Notes under the pieces: generated by a model | Seen by the model: only the letters and a program-made list of their open reading frames with translations | Database searches by the model: none | Told to the model about the DNA's origin: nothing | Source of the DNA: a virus | Virus record (IMG/VR): IMGVR_UViG_3300032323_001119 | Span: 1-64,000 of that record | Direction: 5' to 3' (one strand) | Length of the DNA: 64,000 nucleotides | Shown here: one piece after another, positions 45,042-53,432 of the stretch | Layout: each line of letters begins with the position of its first letter | Numbering within the stretch: position 1 is the stretch's first letter | Translations under genes and position numbers: made by a program

Positions 45042-45353
45042 TTAACCCCCGTGTTTTTTCTTTAAGATCTTATCTATATCTTTAGTTTTGTGTATATTTT
45101 TTGATTTATCTCTTACCCCATTAGACAAGTATACACCACCCCATACGCCATAGTTCTCAGACTCTTTACCGTATTCATAGCATATTGCTATCACTGGGCA
45201 GGATATGCATGCTTGATCAATGCTTTTTGCAACATTGATGTCGGACTCATATAGATCAAAAAATAGGTTAGTGTCCATGCCTAAGCATAGGGCAAGATCT
45301 TGCCATTGAACTGAGTCTTTATCTACCCCTAGGCTATTTAAAAAATTTGACAT
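45042..45353 (-). CDS. WhiB-family transcription factor
   Basis: A 103-residue WhiB-like protein. Four cysteines C23, C49, C52 and C58 (ALCLGMD, ACISCPVIAICYE) bind a [4Fe-4S] cluster, and G69-V-W-G-G73 is the turn that contacts sigma factor. A basic tail (KILKKKHGG) could touch DNA. WhiB proteins are restricted to Actinobacteria and their phages, which identifies the host phylum. It may tune host or phage promoters. Confidence 0.92.
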   Translation of the reverse strand: MSNFLNSLGVDKDSVQWQDLALCLGMDTNLFFDLYESDINVAKSIDQACISCPVIAICYEYGKESENYGVWGGVYLSNGVRDKSKNIHKTKDIDKILKKKHGG

Positions 45354-45564
45354 ACTTTACTGGCAGCCTCCATGTTCCGTCATTTTCAACGAAAAATTTC
45401 TCTGCAGTACCCCAATCATTTCTAAACATTCCTTTAGGGTTTGTAAAACCAGAGGCATCCTTTTTCCAAACAACTAGGTCGTAGTTTTCCCAAAACGCTT
45501 TAACGTTTTTATGTTTATTTTTTTTAATTAGAACTTCTACACCAAGCTCAGTTAAGTTAAGCAA
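45334..45564 (-). CDS. Conserved small phage protein (76 residues)
   Basis: Contains FWENYDLVVWKKDASGFTNP and the Trp-rich end GTWRLPVKYVKFF, a pattern I associate with actinophages. Function unknown. Overlaps the WhiB start. Confidence 0.62.
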   Translation of the reverse strand: MLNLTELGVEVLIKKNKHKNVKAFWENYDLVVWKKDASGFTNPKGMFRNDWGTAEKFFVENDGTWRLPVKYVKFFK

Positions 45565-45580
45565 CTAACTTCCTATCTAG

Positions 45581-45664
45581 TACCCATAGTCGGATTTGAA
45601 CCGACACTCCACAGTTGGAGGCAAATTTTAAGTCTGCTGCGTCTGCCGATTCCGCCATACGGGC
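45581..45664 (-). tRNA. tRNA-Leu (anticodon UAA)
   Basis: 84-base class II tRNA with a long variable arm (CTCCAACTGTGGAG). Anticodon stem GCAGA/TTTGC around CTTAAAA, T loop TTCAAAT, acceptor GCCCGTA/TATGGGT. CCA not encoded. UUA is a frequent codon in AT-rich genomes. Confidence 0.92.
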
Positions 45665-45679
45665 ATAATGCTTAACATT

Positions 45680-45708
45680 ATTATACCGTGATCGACATAG
45701 CATGTCAA
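45680..45708 (-). promoter_or_regulatory. tRNA promoter TTGACA-17-TATAAT
   Basis: TTGACA (45708-45703) and TATAAT (45685-45680), 16 bases before the tRNA-Leu. The -35 overlaps the stop of the 45705 gene. Confidence 0.8.
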
Positions 45709-45851
45709 CTGTTTTTTGAAGTTTTTAATATTTTGACAGACTTTATTTCATCATCTATATTAAATATATCTGATATATAGTCCTTGGCATCATCTTCGGA
45801 AAAAGCTTCAACTTCTGCTATTACCTCTAACTTAATGCTGTATTTGTTCAT
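45705..45851 (-). CDS. Small acidic protein (48 residues)
   Basis: ATG 45851, with TATAAT six bases upstream (leaderless). Alternating beta/alpha: SIKLEVIAEVEAFSEDDAK. Function unknown. Confidence 0.58.
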   Translation of the reverse strand: MNKYSIKLEVIAEVEAFSEDDAKDYISDIFNIDDEIKSVKILKTSKNS

Positions 45852-45863
45852 AATATAATTATA

Positions 45864-46154
45864 CTACTGTTGAGCTTTTTTATCTACTGATGTAAATGCT
45901 GCATTAATTTCATCAATTGTTAGTTTGCCGTCGTCTAGAAAACCTCTTGCAAGCCTTTCAACCACGGTGGCAACGCCAAGAGTACCTGCTAGTATTACTG
46001 CTTTATATGTTTCTATTCCTACGACTGCGCCTGCTCCAATTACTGAAAGACCAGATGCGGCAAATACGGCTACTATACGCATAAATATATTGTTTATGCT
46101 TGCTATAGCACCTCCGCCAACATGCTGTGGTTCATTAATATTTTTTCTTGCCAT
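45864..46154 (-). CDS. Candidate holin with EF-hand-like motif
   Basis: A 96-residue protein from ATG 46154 (after GAGGAATAAG). Two hydrophobic spans (IVAVFAASGLSVIGAGAVVG and AVILAGTLGVATVV) and DDGKLTIDEINAAF, a calcium-like loop at the C-terminus. The design mirrors the 8297-8539 protein with the loop at the other end. Confidence 0.55.
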   Translation of the reverse strand: MARKNINEPQHVGGGAIASINNIFMRIVAVFAASGLSVIGAGAVVGIETYKAVILAGTLGVATVVERLARGFLDDGKLTIDEINAAFTSVDKKAQQ

Positions 46155-46155
46155 C

Positions 46156-46338
46156 TTATTCCTCATTTCTATTTCTAATCGGACTTGTAATTATCCAAAG
46201 AGCTGTGGTTGCCATGATTCCATAACCAACAACAGTCTTTGCACTTCCGTCCAGAACTACCCAAGCAATAAACATACCAAGAAGGGTCCATGCTTGGTCA
46301 ACCATATCCTTTAGAATATTTTTTACTATTCTTACCAT
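46156..46338 (-). CDS. Two-span membrane protein
   Basis: A 60-residue protein after GGAGGAAG. Two hydrophobic helices (TLLGMFIAWVVL and TVVGYGIMATTALWIITS) and a charged end. With the holin-like gene next to it, a holin/antiholin pair is possible. Confidence 0.58.
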   Translation of the reverse strand: MVRIVKNILKDMVDQAWTLLGMFIAWVVLDGSAKTVVGYGIMATTALWIITSPIRNRNEE

Positions 46339-49172
46339 TTTCTTCCTCCTCGTGAACCTGGTGAATTTGCTCCTGACGAGCCTCCCCCAGAACTTCCTCC
46401 GCCTGTACCTGTGCCACCCCCTGTGGCTCCTCCTGCAGCGACTGCTGCTGCGTTAATCGCTGCACCTGCTGCTACAACTGTAGCAACTACCATATCTGTT
46501 GCTTCTTCTCTTTCTTCATCTGACATATCAGCGCCAATACTTCCAAATGCTGCTAATGCTGCTGCTGGATTAGTAAATAATTCTTCTACCAGTGCTCCTG
46601 GGTTCTGTAGTAATTCTACTTGAGCAGCGACTTCTGCAGTAATCACAACTGCATTTCCATTTTCATCAGTACGAATATCTACTGGTGTTGATGGTGGCAA
46701 ATCAGAATATGATACACCTGCTGCTTTTATATCTGCAGATGAAACGGCTTCTCCAGGTTTAATTTCTTCAAGCAGTTTATTTACAACTACTTCTTTTTGT
46801 TTTTCAGTTAACTTACCTTCTTCTGCCGCTTTCTTTAATTCCTCTGCTTCCTTTTTTGCTGCTTCTAATTCTGCAGCTTTTGCTTCAGCTTCAGCTTTTG
46901 CATCTGCGGCTTCTTGTGCTTTAGCTTCCGCCTCTGCCTTAGCATCTGCTTCTTCTTGAGCCTTTGCTTCTGCTTCAGCCTTAGCATCTGCCTCTGCCTG
47001 CGCTGCCGCTTCAGCCTCAGCCTCTAATCTATCCGCCTCTGCTTTTGCATCTGCTTCAGCTTGTTCTTTGGCTTCTTGTTCTGCCTGCGCTGCTGCTTCT
47101 TCTGCTGCTATACGATCAGCCTCTGCTTTAGCAGCGGCTTCCTCTGCGGCTACACGGTCTGCCTCAGCCTTAGCTGCCGCTTCTTCTGCGGCTTTAGCTT
47201 CTGCTTCTGCTTTTGCTGCAGCTTCCGCTGCTGTTTTGGCGGCTGCTTCTGCGGCTGCTGCTTGTGCAGCTGCTTGTTGTGCTGCAGCCTCCGCTGCTGC
47301 TGCTTCTTGTGCTGCTTGGGCTGCTGCAGCTGCTGCTGCGGCATTTGCAGCGGCTTGTGCTGCTGCTTGTTGCTCTGCATAATAATTAACTGTAACCTGT
47401 GCTGCATTTGTCATTGCAGTTACTGCTTCATTTACTTTAGTTATTGCTATATTAGCCAATGTATCTGCTGTCTGTACAGCTACTGATAGATTTTGATTTG
47501 CAGTTGCAAGGTTCTGCTGCTCTGTTGATAAGGTTTGATTAGCATTAGTTAAATTTGTTTGAGCAGCTGTTAGGTTTGTTTCTGCTACTACCTTTTCTGC
47601 TGTGACAGTTGTTAATACTGCTGTGCTAGCAGCAAGATCAGTAGTGGCTGATTGTAATGCTGCTACCTGTTGTGGTGTAGCAGATGATGTTGAGAACTCT
47701 GATGCTGGAATTACTTCCCAGGTTGACCCGTTATATCTACGTAATGATACTGCTGCCCCTCCACCATTTTCGTAATACCACATTTCAAGGGTCTTTCCAA
47801 CACCAGCAGTAGTTTCAACATCTGCTGTGGATCCTCCACCACCCTTGTCAAACCAGTCATTGATAACGGTCTGCCCGTCTAGCTTTAAAAGAACTCCGTC
47901 ATCTGCAGGTGCTGTAATATATTGCGTTCCAGTAGTTTGTGGAGTCCAGATACCATCCCATTTAACCTGAAATCCTTCTGTAATTGTTGTAGTTCCTTGC
48001 TTAGTTGCAGACACATTGTCTACTCCATAGTAGTCCCAATTTGCTGGTATATTTATAGATGCAATCTTTTTGCCTTCTGGGGCAGTAATAACTTCTTGAT
48101 GCACATAGCTAGGGTATGTTGAGTTAACATTATCCTGAATATTAAAAGTGCTTGTAGTTCCATCAGTGTATGTAACTACTGCATTATGATCTCCATTTTT
48201 AGCAAAGACTTGGAAGCTTGCAGCAACTGTATTTGCTGGCATGGTAATAAGAGTGTCTGCAGTTGATCCTCTAAGAGTTAGGGATGGATCTTGTCCAGGA
48301 CCAGGAAATCCAATAGACCCAATATATACTTGATTATTATTTGTAGTTGAGACTGGAGTTCCATTTACTGTAATTCCTATCTCAGTGTTTAGTCTATTAT
48401 TAGCAAAGGTTTCGGTTACTGTTGTTGTACCGCCATTTACTGTCGGTCCTCCACTACCCCACTGCTCATTAATTCCATTTGTATCTTTTCCAGTGTAAAC
48501 AACTGTTCCTTCTCCAACTGTGGGAGAAGCTCCATTATCTGCGCTATCAATAACTGTTATATTTAGTCCAAGAGAGGTATTTGCATTTACTACTGCTGTG
48601 GCAGACTCTACAGCTTCTGCCTTTACCTCTACTACTGCCGTCTGAGATTCAACTGCTGCTGTTGCTGTAGCCAATGTAGTAGTTGCTGTGGCGACTGTTG
48701 CTGTAGCTGACTCAACTACTGTTACTGCTGTAGCTACCACTGCTGTCTGTGAATCAACATTAGCCTGTGCTGTTGTGGCAACTGCTACGGCTGTCTCTGC
48801 AGATTGAATAGCAGTATTCGCTTCTGACACCTTTACTGTTGCCTCTGCGACTGCTGTGGCTATAGGCTCTTGAGTTGTAGCAATTTGGGTAGCAGTCTGA
48901 GTATCTGTGTTTGGAACATTGGATTGAATAGTATTTACAATAGCTGTTGCTTGAGTTTCAGCAGCTTGCTGTAGTGTTGTTTCTGCTGTTTCTATTTTAG
49001 CTGCAACTGTCTCAACTGTAATAGGAGTGGTTGCTGTGGCTGTATCTGAAGATGGGTTTGCTGGAGTTACTTGAACGGTAACTTCTTCAGCATGTGCGTT
49101 GCTTGGTCCAAAAAGAAAGAGCCAGCCGATTATAAAAAGGCTGGTTAAAAAATACTGTAACTTTCTAGTCAA
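46332..49172 (-). CDS. Giant secreted Ala-rich protein with PA14 domain
   Basis: A 946-residue protein with TTG start after AGGAG. Residues 1-28 are a signal peptide (FLTSLFIIGWLFLFGPS, cleavage near AHA-EE). Residues of about 400-470 are a PA14-type carbohydrate-binding domain (WTPQTTGTQYITAPADDGVL, LKLDGQTVINDWF). Residues 580-740 are an Ala/Glu/Lys coiled coil, the last 100 Gly/Ser-rich with a hydrophobic stretch. Probably exported to the cell surface. It could mediate aggregation, wall binding or superinfection effects. Confidence 0.72.
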   Translation of the reverse strand: MTRKLQYFLTSLFIIGWLFLFGPSNAHAEEVTVQVTPANPSSDTATATTPITVETVAAKIETAETTLQQAAETQATAIVNTIQSNVPNTDTQTATQIATTQEPIATAVAEATVKVSEANTAIQSAETAVAVATTAQANVDSQTAVVATAVTVVESATATVATATTTLATATAAVESQTAVVEVKAEAVESATAVVNANTSLGLNITVIDSADNGASPTVGEGTVVYTGKDTNGINEQWGSGGPTVNGGTTTVTETFANNRLNTEIGITVNGTPVSTTNNNQVYIGSIGFPGPGQDPSLTLRGSTADTLITMPANTVAASFQVFAKNGDHNAVVTYTDGTTSTFNIQDNVNSTYPSYVHQEVITAPEGKKIASINIPANWDYYGVDNVSATKQGTTTITEGFQVKWDGIWTPQTTGTQYITAPADDGVLLKLDGQTVINDWFDKGGGGSTADVETTAGVGKTLEMWYYENGGGAAVSLRRYNGSTWEVIPASEFSTSSATPQQVAALQSATTDLAASTAVLTTVTAEKVVAETNLTAAQTNLTNANQTLSTEQQNLATANQNLSVAVQTADTLANIAITKVNEAVTAMTNAAQVTVNYYAEQQAAAQAAANAAAAAAAAQAAQEAAAAEAAAQQAAAQAAAAEAAAKTAAEAAAKAEAEAKAAEEAAAKAEADRVAAEEAAAKAEADRIAAEEAAAQAEQEAKEQAEADAKAEADRLEAEAEAAAQAEADAKAEAEAKAQEEADAKAEAEAKAQEAADAKAEAEAKAAELEAAKKEAEELKKAAEEGKLTEKQKEVVVNKLLEEIKPGEAVSSADIKAAGVSYSDLPPSTPVDIRTDENGNAVVITAEVAAQVELLQNPGALVEELFTNPAAALAAFGSIGADMSDEEREEATDMVVATVVAAGAAINAAAVAAGGATGGGTGTGGGSSGGGSSGANSPGSRGGRKW
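46860..47390. repeat. Low-complexity Ala-codon array
   Basis: Repeated GCT/GCA/GCC-rich codons encode an Ala/Glu/Lys coil in the PA14 gene. The opposite strand shows long false ORFs for the same reason. Confidence 0.85.
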
Positions 49173-49215
49173 CTAGGTATCTCCTAAGTAATGCAATATT
49201 TTTGCTTACTTAGTA

Positions 49216-49223
49216 ATTATAGC
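49216..49223 (-). promoter_or_regulatory. Extended -10 promoter TGCTATAAT
   Basis: TATAAT (49221-49216) with TGC before it, 44 bases before the TTG start of the PA14 protein. Confidence 0.6.
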
Positions 49224-49239
49224 AGAATGTTAGTTTAAA

Positions 49240-49866
49240 CTAGTTAGATATGTAAGTTCCATTAACATAAATATTTGTGTTTGTTGTTAGCGTTACTGGT
49301 TTCCCCTGCTTTAAAATTGCTTCCATAACTGGAGAGTTTGATCCAGGAATTTGCTTTATGTAATGAAGATCAAGTGTTTGTGTGTTGGGCAAATGATCAG
49401 CATTGACAATGATATGTCCAGCTAAGTCTGGGTTAGCTGTTTCATCAACAAAAACCCAACCTGGGAAATGATTCATAGTTCCCGATAATGGAGCAAATGG
49501 TAGTTCTAAATTTAACTGTCCTGTTCCAAAACTTGTTACTGTTGAACAGTCTACTGCTATCCAAAATGAAACTAACTGTCCCTGCTTAACATAATAAGAA
49601 TTGTATGTTGGGTGATTTACGCCTGTTCCAGTAAATGTTAGTCCAGTTGCTGTAAAGCTTGGAGTCCATCTAACTGATTGAAAAGAAACATCTGCATCTG
49701 CACCTGGCTCGCCTTGTGGACCTTGTGGACCTTGTGGACCAGGCGTTAATGATACATTCGTTATGGCTTCTGCCAACTCTTTTATTGAGTTTAAATTTGA
49801 TGGGGCAGCAGCAATTTCTAGCTCCTGTGGAGTAACTGCTCTATATGCATAAGTTTCTGGTGACAT
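49240..49866 (-). CDS. Collagen-like tail fibre protein
   Basis: A 208-residue protein with Gly-x-y repeats near residues 43-56 (GPQGPQGPQGEPG), then a beta-rich C-terminal head with VNHPTYNSYYVKQGQLVSFW. This is a common layout of phage collar/tail fibres. It is separate from the main tail cluster. TATAAT six bases before the ATG. Confidence 0.72.
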   Translation of the reverse strand: MSPETYAYRAVTPQELEIAAAPSNLNSIKELAEAITNVSLTPGPQGPQGPQGEPGADADVSFQSVRWTPSFTATGLTFTGTGVNHPTYNSYYVKQGQLVSFWIAVDCSTVTSFGTGQLNLELPFAPLSGTMNHFPGWVFVDETANPDLAGHIIVNADHLPNTQTLDLHYIKQIPGSNSPVMEAILKQGKPVTLTTNTNIYVNGTYISN

Positions 49867-49892
49867 ATATTTATTATACCCTATATGCTTGT

Positions 49893-50516
49893 CTAGTAGC
49901 TAATCATATCAAATATGAAAGCTGCTCGTATGCTTGAATTGTCTATAGAGTGTATCGTGCCCTTTGGCATAAAAAGAATATCATTTTTTTCCATTAAATA
50001 CTCTTTGTGCTCTCTACCTGTAACATCTATAGGGCTACCATATGGGTCATTTTCGTCTGATTCATGAATAACATATCTTGCATTACCTAAAACTTGCGTT
50101 AGTAAAACGTGGTGAGGGTCTCTGTGTGGATCTAGCTGTGGAGTATTTTCTGTCATGTTTACAGCAAGCTTTAAATGGGTATGGAAATCGTCAGAGATGT
50201 TAGACAATTCCTGATGAATAGCAAATACTTGATTGTATTTTATTGGATCTAGTCCATTATTTCTTTCTAGCAAATCCGTGCAATGAAATGTTAGACCGTG
50301 TTTTGCAGCCTGCATTAGGCTTGTAAATTTTTTTTCTTTGTCATTAAATAGCATTGAGGAGTTTTTATAGCTGTCTCTATGTTCATCTGACAACAAAAAA
50401 TTGTAAGATATGCTTAAAGTCTTTATTGCATCTTCCCAATCAAAATTATAATCTAAGCAGGACTTTATAAATACAGGCTTTCCAGTTTTAATTGAATTTT
50501 TAATTTCATCTATCAT
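49893..50516 (-). CDS. JmjC/cupin-like Fe(II)/2OG oxygenase
   Basis: A 207-residue protein from ATG 50516 (after GGAGCT). LDPHRDPHHVLLTQ holds the H-x-D pair, and FMPKGTIHSID supplies the distal His in a cupin/JmjC barrel. FIKSCLDYNFDW near the start is another JmjC-like motif. Such enzymes hydroxylate protein side chains or modified bases. The track's longer ORF includes the previous gene. Confidence 0.7.
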   Translation of the reverse strand: MIDEIKNSIKTGKPVFIKSCLDYNFDWEDAIKTLSISYNFLLSDEHRDSYKNSSMLFNDKEKKFTSLMQAAKHGLTFHCTDLLERNNGLDPIKYNQVFAIHQELSNISDDFHTHLKLAVNMTENTPQLDPHRDPHHVLLTQVLGNARYVIHESDENDPYGSPIDVTGREHKEYLMEKNDILFMPKGTIHSIDNSSIRAAFIFDMISY

Positions 50517-50520
50517 ATAC

Positions 50521-50709
50521 TTAGCTCCTGTGGTCTGTCTTATAAAATCCGTTACCCTTAAATTGTATTCCAAATGAACTAAAATGTCTAACCATATTTG
50601 ATTCACACTCTTGGCATAAGTAGCCTGGGTCATCTTCTGATATTGATCGTGTTACTGAAAGTAGCGCATGGGCATCGTCTTGGCTACACTTGTATTCATA
50701 TACTGGCAT
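50521..50709 (-). CDS. FmdB-like zinc-ribbon protein
   Basis: A 62-residue protein beginning MPVYEYKCSQDDAH, with CQECESN in the middle and GIQFKGNGFYKTD at the end, the layout of FmdB/Zn-ribbon_8 regulators. One ligand of the first CxxC is replaced (CSQD). Its stop is four bases before the oxygenase ATG. Confidence 0.68.
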   Translation of the reverse strand: MPVYEYKCSQDDAHALLSVTRSISEDDPGYLCQECESNMVRHFSSFGIQFKGNGFYKTDHRS

Positions 50710-50800
50710 CTTAATCCTTTTGTTTAATGAGCAGTTTAAAGAGATGCTCAGCTCTATTCTGTTAACTTCCTACGCTATTAGCGCCCACCCACTAACAGAA

Positions 50801-51220
50801 TTATTTAATTTTAATTGTTTTAGGCTTCTTTTCTTCTGGAATAATTCTGTCTACATTAACATGAAGCATTCCATCCTCAATAGTTGCCCCAGTAACTTCC
50901 ATGTATTCACCCAAAGCAAATGTTCGAGTAAATTTACGTGCAGCTATACCTTTGTGCAGATATTCGCCGTCTGTTACCTCAGTTATTTCACCCTTGACAA
51001 TAAGTGTACCATTTTCTACTGATACGTCAATATCGTCTTTTGTAAAACCTGCTACTGCTATTGATACCTGAAAGGTATCTTCGTCTAGCTTCAATACGTC
51101 ATACGGAGGGTATGTCTGTCTTGTGGCTGCTTGATGTACTGTAGCCATTCTTTCAAGTTCACGATTAAAGCCAATAAAAAATGGATCTCTAAAAAGATCC
51201 ATAGCAAACTGTGTTACCAT
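50801..51220 (-). CDS. Hsp20 small heat-shock protein
   Basis: A 139-residue alpha-crystallin protein. YPPYDVLKL opens the domain, then VSIAVAGFTKDDIDVSVENG, YLHKGIAARKFTRTF and the C-terminal IPEEKKPKTIKIK (I-x-I tail). Prevents aggregation of unfolded proteins; also found in cyanophages. Start after AAAAGGAGC. The 5' leader begins with a hairpin (51247-51273). Confidence 0.92.
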   Translation of the reverse strand: MVTQFAMDLFRDPFFIGFNRELERMATVHQAATRQTYPPYDVLKLDEDTFQVSIAVAGFTKDDIDVSVENGTLIVKGEITEVTDGEYLHKGIAARKFTRTFALGEYMEVTGATIEDGMLHVNVDRIIPEEKKPKTIKIK

Positions 51221-51246
51221 TTTGTGCTCCTTTTAAGCGAGTTAAA

Positions 51247-51273
51247 TTAGTACCCCCATTTGGCAGGTACTAA
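51247..51273 (-). promoter_or_regulatory. 5'-leader hairpin of hsp20
   Basis: TTAGTACC and GGTACTAA pair over an 11-base loop at the very start of the predicted message (TATAAT at 51282-51277). It could stabilise the RNA or sense temperature. Confidence 0.5.
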
Positions 51274-51276
51274 CCT

Positions 51277-51301
51277 ATTATATCATTTGGTTGATTAGAA
51301 C
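51277..51301 (-). promoter_or_regulatory. Promoter with shared TTCTAATCAACCA element, copy 2
   Basis: TATAAT (51282-51277) preceded by TTCTAATCAACCAAATGA, almost identical to the promoter at 36832-36856. Confidence 0.6.
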
Positions 51302-51307
51302 TGCAAG

Positions 51308-51715
51308 CTACTTTTTATTGCTTGATCTTGCTTTTGCAAGCACTGAAAAGTCTTTAACCTTAGTATCTCCTAGGTATCCCCAGGCATAACCTTCGTCTAT
51401 CATTTTCTGGTTTATAGATTTATCTGCACCATCTAAAAAAACCCATCCAAGTATTCGGCCATATTTTTCTGAGGAGTCTATTTTTTCCGTTTTGATTACA
51501 ATAGTTTTTGCGGAATCAATTGCATTTTTTAAATAAGCTTTAGATTCTAGACCTAATGCCTTTTCTGCTTTATTTGTTGTTCTGCTTTCTGGCGTATCTA
51601 TACCAGCAAGCCTAACTCTGGAGCTAAATGAGATATCAAATCCTAAATCTATATCTACATCTATAGTGTCCCCATCAACTACCTTACTAACTTTTTTGAC
51701 GTAATATTCAAACAT
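51308..51715 (-). CDS. Thermonuclease (SNase-like)
   Basis: A 135-residue nuclease with the staphylococcal nuclease motifs VVDGDTIDVDID (metal Asp), RVRLAGIDTPES (catalytic Arg and Glu) and EKYGRILGWV (second Arg). No signal peptide. It may degrade host DNA or recycle nucleotides. One-base overlap with the next gene. Confidence 0.88.
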   Translation of the reverse strand: MFEYYVKKVSKVVDGDTIDVDIDLGFDISFSSRVRLAGIDTPESRTTNKAEKALGLESKAYLKNAIDSAKTIVIKTEKIDSSEKYGRILGWVFLDGADKSINQKMIDEGYAWGYLGDTKVKDFSVLAKARSSNKK

Positions 51716-52758
51716 TATATTCTGTTACCTGACTCTCTTAAAGATTGTGGAGATACCTCTATATATTCAAGTGACGACTGCAACTCTTTTATATTGCCCG
51801 CGCCTGAATATGTAAAAGCACTTTTTGTATTATTAAGTATATTCCATAGTCCTTCAAATGCTGGGCCCCTAGACTCTATTTCTCCAGCAACACCTTCAAA
51901 ATTAAATATAGGATTTTTAATCCCAGACAAACCTTCTTCTTTTGCAGCAAACTCTTTTGATCCAAGACCTATGAGTGAGTACTTGCCATTCTCAGAACTA
52001 CACTCATCGTGTCCTGCCAACATATACCCTAGCATTACAGCACTTGCACCTGCGCCTAAAGCTTTTACTATATCACCAGATGTTTTTATGCCACCATCTG
52101 CAATAATTCCATTGACGCTGTCTTCTTTTACCATTTCGTATATATTCATAATAGATGATAATGTAGGAGCTCCGAATCCAGTCATTATTCTAGTCGTGCA
52201 TGCTGCTCCACCCCCGATACCAACCCTAACCGAGTCACATCCAGCATCCATTAACATCTTATAGGCACCATATGAAGATACGTTGCCACACATTATATGT
52301 GTTGATTTAGGAACAGATTTTCTTAAATGAGATACTGCATCTGCAACCAGCTTCAAGTGCCCATTTGCAACATCAAGAAGTATTATCTTAATATTGTTTT
52401 TAACAATTTTATTTACTGAATCTTGATCGTAAACATCTTTTATTTTTATAGTTACTGCAACTCTACTAGGATTTACCTCTAATGATTTTTGAATTTTTTC
52501 TTCTAGACTGTAAGTCCTAACTGTTGTCCCAATGCACCCAGATGTTACCAGTATGGAAAGCATCTCCTTAGAGGAAATGCTTTCCATAGGTGCTGAAATT
52601 ATAGGGGACTCAAACTCTATAATTGCATCTGGATTATTTGGATTACCTATTTTAGTAGTAAGATCAATATGATGTCTACTTAAAAGAGGGGATGAGTCAT
52701 TTGGAACTAAGAGTATGTCATCAAAACACAATCCGTTTATGGAAGTATTTTTTTTCAC
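51715..52758 (-). CDS. IMP dehydrogenase/GMP reductase family enzyme
   Basis: A 347-residue TIM barrel without CBS domains, the length of GMP reductase. Catalytic C187 lies in GIGGGAACTTRIMTGFG, close to the GMP reductase loop (GIGPGSVCTTRxxTGVG). SAPMESIS and IADGGIKTSGDIVKALGAGA bind phosphate and base. The Ser before Cys is Ala here. Probably recycles guanine nucleotides to IMP, or shifts purine pools for the phage. Confidence 0.83.
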   Translation of the reverse strand: MKKNTSINGLCFDDILLVPNDSSPLLSRHHIDLTTKIGNPNNPDAIIEFESPIISAPMESISSKEMLSILVTSGCIGTTVRTYSLEEKIQKSLEVNPSRVAVTIKIKDVYDQDSVNKIVKNNIKIILLDVANGHLKLVADAVSHLRKSVPKSTHIMCGNVSSYGAYKMLMDAGCDSVRVGIGGGAACTTRIMTGFGAPTLSSIMNIYEMVKEDSVNGIIADGGIKTSGDIVKALGAGASAVMLGYMLAGHDECSSENGKYSLIGLGSKEFAAKEEGLSGIKNPIFNFEGVAGEIESRGPAFEGLWNILNNTKSAFTYSGAGNIKELQSSLEYIEVSPQSLRESGNRI

Positions 52759-52762
52759 AGAC

Positions 52763-53365
52763 TTATTTCTTTTTGGCTGTTGGTTTTGCTTCTGTCTTTA
52801 CTGCAGCTTTTTTAACTGCTGGCTTATCTGACTTTGGCTTAACTGCTTGACCGAATGCTGGTCTTCCAAATCCTACAATAAATACTGGCTGCGACTTACG
52901 AAGCTTTGAGCCGTTCTTCTTTTTGTATGCACGATTCTTTAGGCATGCCTCTCCACCATTTCTCTGATCTCCCTTTTTATCTGGGCTGGTGTTTCCTTCT
53001 GCAACATCGACTGTTCCATCTGTATTAACTGCAGTTACAATTCCTACGTGAGAAATTCTGTCGACCCCATCATTTGGAAAATCAAAATAGACAATGTCTC
53101 CGACTGCAGGTGCTGCTGTCTCTACTGGTTGCCATGTTCCTGCTTTAATAAATGCTTGTGCTCCTGCTGGAGTGTAAACTGTATTGGGGACTTTTACGCC
53201 AGCTTCATTGGCGCACCACATAACAAACGATCCACACCAAGGCTGGAAATTAGCTTTTGTAAACTTTCCATACTTTGTTTCATTATCTTTTGGACCCTCT
53301 ATGTATCCAATTTCGCCTAATGCTACTTCTACTAATCTTGCTGCTGATCCTTGTACTGCTGCCAT
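52763..53365 (-). CDS. CHAP-domain endolysin
   Basis: A 200-residue wall hydrolase. Catalytic Cys in QPWCGSFVMWC, His in RISHVGIVT and Glu/Asn in AEGNTSPD form the CHAP triad. A Lys/Ala-rich tail (residues 165-200) may bind the wall. No signal peptide, so it needs a holin. Complements the exported lysozyme-like protein. Confidence 0.87.
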   Translation of the reverse strand: MAAVQGSAARLVEVALGEIGYIEGPKDNETKYGKFTKANFQPWCGSFVMWCANEAGVKVPNTVYTPAGAQAFIKAGTWQPVETAAPAVGDIVYFDFPNDGVDRISHVGIVTAVNTDGTVDVAEGNTSPDKKGDQRNGGEACLKNRAYKKKNGSKLRKSQPVFIVGFGRPAFGQAVKPKSDKPAVKKAAVKTEAKPTAKKK

Positions 53366-53432
53366 TTTATTTCTCCTTAATTATTGGTTGATTACATTAT
53401 TAGTATACCATTTTTTATTACATAAATGCTTG

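Noticed and set aside
47061-47486. Long plus-strand ORFs of Cys/Phe-rich or Ala-rich sequence inside the PA14 gene
   Set aside because: They are shadows of the repetitive Ala codons of the minus-strand gene and lack ribosome-binding sites.
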